Origin: Petasospora fabianii
Lineage: Eukaryota; Ascomycota; Saccharomycetes; Phaffomycetales; Wickerhamomycetaceae
DNA length: 64,000 bases
Direction: 5' to 3'
Assembly: GCA_022641835.1 (NCBI GenBank)
Contig: CP048717.1
Span: 806,001-870,000 of the forward strand
Made by a program: the position numbers and the translations under genes. This document shows positions 59,167 to 64,000 of the stretch, piece after piece. Positions within the stretch are counted from its first letter, which is position 1. Each line of letters begins with the position of its first letter. The notes under the pieces were generated by a model, which saw nothing but the letters and a program-made list of their open reading frames with translations, did not search any database and was not told where the DNA came from.

Positions 59167-61599
59167 ATGTCCTTTTGGCCCTTTGGACAGGGCGCCAATT
59201 CGGCGTCATCGCTGAACCGGCTGCTCGATGCTTACTACAAGAAACGAACACTTCTCGATATCGAGCAACATCCACAACAACAGCCTCTGAGGAGTGAGCA
59301 ATCAGATACAACCTCCATGAGTGGTGATGACATGGATCATCTCGATGAGCTAGCACTCGATAAGGATTTTGTTCTCATGGTCCTGGATGACCCAAATGTT
59401 CTCAACGAGCTCAATCGTCAGAACAACAGATTGATCGACTTCATCTGCACAGGATACGTCGACGATGCTCAACCTGACGCATCCCCATTACTATCCAACA
59501 GAGACGGTATCACATCTCCTGAGCTTGGAACATCTCTATCGACCGCAGAGGACGTACCAACGCCCACCCCGTCTACTACGGCCACCACCCCGGGGACACC
59601 GGTTCTCGAAGTACTTGTCAGTTTAATTGTTGATAGCGTTGACTGGTTCGACCGCAACGAGAAGCTTCTTTTTCAACTTGATAATGACGAAGAAATAATG
59701 GGTGAAGACACTGGTCTCGACCGAGAAGAGGTAAGTAAGCTGATGAACCGCATCCATGTCGCCTCGGAAATCCTCTCGTGTAAGATTTGGCTAATCTCTG
59801 AGACTCTCGTGGAAGAGCCTGCACTCCTCACAAAGCTGTGGACATTCCTTGAACATCCACTCAAATCTGCATCACCATCTGTACAATTTTTTGTCAAAAT
59901 CAACGAGCAACTTCTCGAATCAAGACCAGATCAAATGCTTAACTTCATCAGATCACAGGCAAACATCGTTGACCTCTTCATCAAACACATTGACATCACC
60001 ATTATCATGGATTTCCTTCTACGCATCATTGCATCCGACAAACCAGATGTGCCAAAGGGCATCATTGAGATCCTTGGCGAGCAAAAACTCATTCCCAAGC
60101 TTCTTCATCTCCTCGAGGAGGAGACTGATACATCAACCCAGTCATCATGTGGTGACTTCCTCAAGGCACTCATCTCCATCAGTGCCAACACTTCGATTGA
60201 CGAGAACACCATCGGCCCTAACTTGCTCACCAAGGAGCTCGTTGGCGATGAGTGCGTTGACGAGATCATTCGCATCATTCATAAGAGGGGTAATGGCCTC
60301 TCCACCATTGTTGGTGTCATCATTGAGATTATCCGAAAGAACAACTCGGACTATGACCAGGTCAATCTGCTCTACACAACACTGGAGAAAAATCCACCAA
60401 GCCCGAGAGATCCAATCTACTTAGGTGGTATGCTTAGAAAATTTGCCGACAATCTAGACTCTTTCAATGATATTTTGATCGATCCCCAGTTAACGTCAAA
60501 GCGCATCAAGACCCAAATCAACACAGAGATAGAACCACTAGGTTTCAAAAGGTTCAAAGTCTGTGAACTTGTCGCTGAACTTCTTCACTGTTCGAACATT
60601 GGGCTCTTGAACAACCATCTCACGGAGAAGATCATTGAAGAGCGTGAAAACTTCCTTAAGGAGCGAGAATCAAACTTGGCAAATGCCTTGAGTGATGATC
60701 TGCTCTCGACCTCGGCCAACGCCCCCGCCGGAACACCTGTTCCAGGACTCACATTATCCAACTTGAACATTGGTGCAGCAGAGCCATCTGTTGCTGTATC
60801 TGAAAAGCATATCACAGTATCCCCACACACGGCACCTACCTCAAATACCGACCGTACAGGTGACCTCCCTCTTCTTGAGGAGACAGAACCGACTCCAGAA
60901 CCGGTTATCAGTAAACAGGATACTATCCGTACAAACCCAACTGTTGGTGATTACTTCAAGATCAAGCTTGTCGACTCTACCATCCTACAGACTATCATTG
61001 GACTTTTCAACAAATATCCATGGAATAACTTTTGGCACAATGTTGTGTTTGACGTTGTCCAACAGATCTTCAACGGACGCTTGGATGTTGGATATAACCA
61101 GTTCCTCATCTTTGAACTCTTCAGATCCTGTGATATCACCAACCTTATCATTGACTCATATAATTTGTGCGTTGAGACGGAGGAGCAGACCAGTGTCAGG
61201 CTCGGATACATGGGTCACCTTGTTCTCATTGCCGAGGAGGTTGTCAAGTTTTCATCACAGTTCCAAAATACAAAGTTTAACGATGCAGAGATTGATGAAC
61301 TTATCTACTCGAAACTGATTGATGAAAACTGGATTTCTTATGTCACTAACGTGCTTACGGAGACTAGAGAGCAGTACAACTGTGTTTTGGGTGGCATCAA
61401 GACTAACGAGTTCCAGCAGAGTGAATACCTTAATCACGATGCTATTATTTTGGGTAATTCTGAGGATGAAATCATGGGTCAGGAAGTTGAAGGACAAACT
61501 GCAGAGGATGACGTTGATGGGGCACCACTTGATGATGTATTTTATGAGTCGAGTGAGACTGCTGACTCTGATGGTGATGAATCCATGGGTGTGTCTTGA
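59167..61599 (+). CDS. SAP155: Sit4-associated protein (SAPS family)
   Basis: 810 residues. The start MSFWPFGQGANSASSLNRLLDAYYKKR is followed by the helical SAPS domain (about 140-720; FDRNEKLLFQLDNDEEI; ILSCKIWLISETLVEEPALL; LLHCSNIGLLNN; NNFWHNVVFDVVQQI). An unstructured insert with PTPTPSTTATTPGTP lies near 130-145, and the acidic tail ends DGDESMGVS. SAPS proteins bind the PP2A-like phosphatase Sit4 and direct its nutrient (TOR) and G1/S roles. S. cerevisiae has four (SAP4/155 and SAP185/190); divergence from SHE10 shows this is the SAP4/SAP155 branch, which predates their duplication. Confidence 0.93.
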   Translation: MSFWPFGQGANSASSLNRLLDAYYKKRTLLDIEQHPQQQPLRSEQSDTTSMSGDDMDHLDELALDKDFVLMVLDDPNVLNELNRQNNRLIDFICTGYVDDAQPDASPLLSNRDGITSPELGTSLSTAEDVPTPTPSTTATTPGTPVLEVLVSLIVDSVDWFDRNEKLLFQLDNDEEIMGEDTGLDREEVSKLMNRIHVASEILSCKIWLISETLVEEPALLTKLWTFLEHPLKSASPSVQFFVKINEQLLESRPDQMLNFIRSQANIVDLFIKHIDITIIMDFLLRIIASDKPDVPKGIIEILGEQKLIPKLLHLLEEETDTSTQSSCGDFLKALISISANTSIDENTIGPNLLTKELVGDECVDEIIRIIHKRGNGLSTIVGVIIEIIRKNNSDYDQVNLLYTTLEKNPPSPRDPIYLGGMLRKFADNLDSFNDILIDPQLTSKRIKTQINTEIEPLGFKRFKVCELVAELLHCSNIGLLNNHLTEKIIEERENFLKERESNLANALSDDLLSTSANAPAGTPVPGLTLSNLNIGAAEPSVAVSEKHITVSPHTAPTSNTDRTGDLPLLEETEPTPEPVISKQDTIRTNPTVGDYFKIKLVDSTILQTIIGLFNKYPWNNFWHNVVFDVVQQIFNGRLDVGYNQFLIFELFRSCDITNLIIDSYNLCVETEEQTSVRLGYMGHLVLIAEEVVKFSSQFQNTKFNDAEIDELIYSKLIDENWISYVTNVLTETREQYNCVLGGIKTNEFQQSEYLNHDAIILGNSEDEIMGQEVEGQTAEDDVDGAPLDDVFYESSETADSDGDESMGVS

Positions 61600-61936
61600 T
61601 CAGTGCTTTTTTGTGTTTTGTTTACCTTCACTTCGTTGTTTCTGGTTTGTTCGTTCTCTTCTTTCGCTTTCTTGGTTTTGTTGCTTCATGTCTATGGCAG
61701 TTGGTGGAGCTGGTTACACCAAGCGACTAATCTGGGCGGCCATAGTACGATTTCATGAGTTCACGATCATATTGCTTTACCTTTTATGAGTACAACTAGC
61801 TTGATACATGTCTTGCTGCAGATTCCTGCTTTGATCATTTTATGCATGTGCACGTTCTATTCAGTCAATCTTCGTACTATAACTAGGTCAGCTTGACCAC
61901 TGTAGAAGTCATTATTTCATTAGATTGGTTAAACGA
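61600..61936. other. SAP155-ORC3 convergent 3' region
   Basis: 337 bp, T-rich after the SAP155 stop. No gene seen. Confidence 0.5.
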
Positions 61937-64000
61937 TCACAAGTCTTTCCAAATGGCCTTCTCCAAGAACTCACCTTTTTTCTTAACCTGCTTAAAAAAA
62001 CCACACGTAATTAACTCTTCACATTTTTGTAAGAAGAATGTAAGAGTCAGCCTCTCCCATTTCTCCTCATCACTCATCTGGGCATTATTGAAGAACTGGT
62101 AAATATACTTGAATCTCAAATCATCATTTAAGTAGTTCTCAAAGATCTTTTCGGGATCATCCAAGATGGTATTGATATCCTTCATGATCTGGTCTTTCTC
62201 CAATGAAGATCTGAAAGCGGTATAGTAATCATAAATGTTTAAGTTGAGGTTCGTTTCACGGTAGATGGTAAACAGGTCTGTAATGACCGGATTCATAGTA
62301 TTGTTGAGTCGATCAACAATTTCATGTCCCGTGTTTGAGATACCGAGATAGCGTTCATGATTGATTAGGGACTCCTGGATTATGGCTCTTGTAGGAGGTG
62401 CTAGGTTCATTTTCACCACTTCAACTTCATTGAGTCTAAAGATCTCATAAAAGACGATTCTATCAGGTGGACTGATGTTAGACTTGAGGAAATCATCAAG
62501 GACAGCGATGAAGTGGTCTCTGAGTTTTCTCGTTTCGATCTTATAGTTGAGTACTTCAGTCGAATGGGCCGGACCTCCAAGTGTTGATTCAAGCTCAAGA
62601 ACGTCTGAAACGTTGATATTGGCCTTAATACGAGAGTTCAATGGTCCAAGGAATGTATCCTCAGTGGCGAGTGTGGAGATCTCATTGATCATAGTATCAA
62701 TTTCTTTAATATCGATGTTTTTCAAGAGGGAGAGCATTTCGTTGATGAATTGGATACGGATGAATTCATCCTTACTTGTGAGCTTGTAGTAAAAATCGAG
62801 ATGATTCTTAGTAGCCTTGTATGATCTGGGGGAGATAATCTTTGTTATGAGGGTGAAGACTGATTTGAATCCATCAACATAGACATCATATAGCTTCTTG
62901 GCCTTCATCAATGCATCTCCAGTTGTAATGTCATTACTCAAGAGTTTTTCAATCTTAGCGGATGGAACCTTCTTATCAATCATCATAGTGATGTATCTCC
63001 TGAATGAAGGTTGCATTCTAAGGGCCTCAAAGTAACTATGATCATATGCTTGCCAATTGGTGTTGTCCTCCATTACCACTGCAAGTACAGACAGTGGATT
63101 ACTGAAGAAGAATGACATCTTGGCGTATTTGAGGATTTTGAGGAACTCATCAACGTTCTTGACAGACATCTTGAAACGATCAAGAATGAATTTGGCTAGT
63201 TCTTCACCAATGAGGAAACTTTCAGGGATGATGATATCACTGACGATCTTATTAATGATGTTGTCAGTTTGCTCAATCTTGAACTTGTGGAAAGTGAGGT
63301 AGTGCATCACGTTGTTGCGAAGCTTATTGGCGAAGCTTTGGACATTGGTTCCGATATTGAAGATGAGCTTGATTGGGATACGATCTTTGAAAGAGTGTAG
63401 TAATCTGATGAGTCTGTTAAGGAGGATAACGTTGTAAGAGTCAATGTCTTCAAGTAGTAGAACCATACGAAGATCTGAAGAGTGCATGTCTTCTCCTGCA
63501 CGGTCCCACAATGCCTGGCACCACTCCTGTGCAACCTCCAAATCCCAGGGGACACGTTTGTCGAAAGTTCTCATGTCATCGTCATCATCATCATCGTCAT
63601 CATCGTCATCGTCATCATCATCGTCGTCGTAATCATCATCACTGTTGATTGTATCCTTTTGCGTTCGGTAATTTCTGCTCCTGGATTTCAACTCGATGGA
63701 CTTATCAGTCTTAGCCAAGCCATTGACGATTGTCTTGAGTGCCAGTCTCATTGTTGTAGCCTCCTTGGAATTCAATGTAACGAGTTTATGGTTGGGATTC
63801 TTTGACACATATGTTCGAAGTTGATTCAAGAAGATTGTACTTGTTGCAATACTTGAGTTTGAGAGAAGTAACACCGTGTCTAGCATATCATCCAATGGCC
63901 TTGATATCACTTCTTCAATCTCATGGAGCGTCTTTGTGCTGATCTCTTCGAGGATCCTAGATGCAGTTTGATCTTGCCTCGTCACCATGTCTGTGTATAG
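61937..64000 (-). CDS. ORC3: Origin recognition complex subunit 3 (5' end outside the window)
   Basis: At least 683 residues (S. cerevisiae Orc3: 616). The C-terminus matches well: FTIYRETNLNLNIYDYYTAF and the final LEKAIWKDL against YREANMTINIYDFYIAF and VEKCVWRGI. The AAA+-like core shows RMVLLLEDIDSYN and KLIFNIGTNVQSF in place of intact Walker motifs, normal for Orc3. An ATG lies at 63988, but the frame stays open to the window edge and about 60 N-terminal residues expected from the family are missing, so the true start is probably beyond 64000. An insert with 18 consecutive Asp codons is present. Part of the six-subunit complex that marks replication origins. Confidence 0.92.
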   Translation of the reverse strand, partial: LYTDMVTRQDQTASRILEEISTKTLHEIEEVISRPLDDMLDTVLLLSNSSIATSTIFLNQLRTYVSKNPNHKLVTLNSKEATTMRLALKTIVNGLAKTDKSIELKSRSRNYRTQKDTINSDDDYDDDDDDDDDDDDDDDDDDMRTFDKRVPWDLEVAQEWCQALWDRAGEDMHSSDLRMVLLLEDIDSYNVILLNRLIRLLHSFKDRIPIKLIFNIGTNVQSFANKLRNNVMHYLTFHKFKIEQTDNIINKIVSDIIIPESFLIGEELAKFILDRFKMSVKNVDEFLKILKYAKMSFFFSNPLSVLAVVMEDNTNWQAYDHSYFEALRMQPSFRRYITMMIDKKVPSAKIEKLLSNDITTGDALMKAKKLYDVYVDGFKSVFTLITKIISPRSYKATKNHLDFYYKLTSKDEFIRIQFINEMLSLLKNIDIKEIDTMINEISTLATEDTFLGPLNSRIKANINVSDVLELESTLGGPAHSTEVLNYKIETRKLRDHFIAVLDDFLKSNISPPDRIVFYEIFRLNEVEVVKMNLAPPTRAIIQESLINHERYLGISNTGHEIVDRLNNTMNPVITDLFTIYRETNLNLNIYDYYTAFRSSLEKDQIMKDINTILDDPEKIFENYLNDDLRFKYIYQFFNNAQMSDEEKWERLTLTFFLQKCEELITCGFFKQVKKKGEFLEKAIWKDL
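63575..63640 (-). repeat. ORC3: GAT/GAC trinucleotide tract in ORC3
   Basis: Eighteen Asp codons in a row (63575-63628), one Tyr, then three more Asp (63632-63640). GAT and GAC alternate irregularly, so the tract is interrupted at DNA level. It lies in a disordered insert before the core domain. Confidence 0.9.

Noticed and set aside
59191-59206. CGCCA-ATT-CGGCG near the start of SAP155
   Set aside because: Resembles the promoter dyad, but it lies inside the coding sequence at a conserved protein start and has a mismatch.
1-64000. Transposons, LTR or virus-like fossils, CRISPR arrays, rRNA
   Set aside because: No reverse transcriptase, integrase, capsid or transposase frames, no long terminal or regular spaced repeats, and no rRNA sequence was seen in the window.

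Overview
This window is a gene-dense stretch of a budding-yeast (Saccharomycotina) nuclear chromosome. Genes are short, almost all intronless and separated by 0.1-1.8 kb. They include fungal-specific genes (HIS3, CAB1, MDM34, KEG1, SHE10, a Zn2Cys6 regulator), and the one clear intron has a textbook TACTAAC branch site. CTG codons sit at leucines that are invariant in class V myosins (MYO2, 43610 and 43628), so the standard code is used and the CTG-Ser and CTG-Ala clades are unlikely. A purine permease family missing from S. cerevisiae is present. A species cannot be named; a Phaffomycetales/Pichiales-type yeast (for example Cyberlindnera-like) would fit, but this is a guess. I see no tRNA, rRNA, transposon, LTR element, virus-like fossil or CRISPR array.

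Layout. 1-1.6 kb: intergenic. 1.6-5.9 kb: PPQ1, CBC2, CUP9, the same trio as S. cerevisiae YPL179W-178W-177C. 7-13.2 kb: TDP1, a monocarboxylate-porter-like MFS transporter and a Zn2Cys6 regulator. 13.9-16.6 kb: two genes I cannot identify, one with an exact 14-residue coiled-coil repeat. 17.4-28 kb: two BSC6-like MFS paralogues in opposite orientation flank a uric acid/xanthine permease and NIF3-BOL2-MDM34 (YGL221C-220W-219C). 29-36 kb: a TMT1/CRG1-like methyltransferase, GSH1, and ERJ5-KEG1-IRC6 (YFR041C-042W-043C). 36-46.7 kb: an F-box protein, an atypical SDR, HIS3 and the spliced MYO2. 47-56 kb: SAH1, MRP51, CAB1, LPL1 and a YCR023C-like transporter. 56-64 kb: SHE10/OSW7-SAP155 (YFR039C-040W) and ORC3, whose 5' end runs off the window.

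How the genes relate. There is no single pathway. The window mixes thiol and methyl metabolism (GSH1, SAH1, the methyltransferase), organelle contacts and ER biology (MDM34, ERJ5, KEG1, LPL1), PP1/PP2A-type phosphatase biology (PPQ1, SAP155), DNA repair and replication (TDP1, ORC3) and transport. Several blocks match both members of a duplicated S. cerevisiae segment (YFR039-043 and YGL219-229), so the window appears to keep parts of the pre-duplication gene order.

The least explained parts are the orphan pair at 13.9-16.6 kb, symmetric DNA elements in promoters (especially 3313-3359 and the CGCCA/TGGCG dyads) and the 1.8 kb gene-free interval upstream of the purine permease. S. cerevisiae gene names and positions are recalled, not searched.
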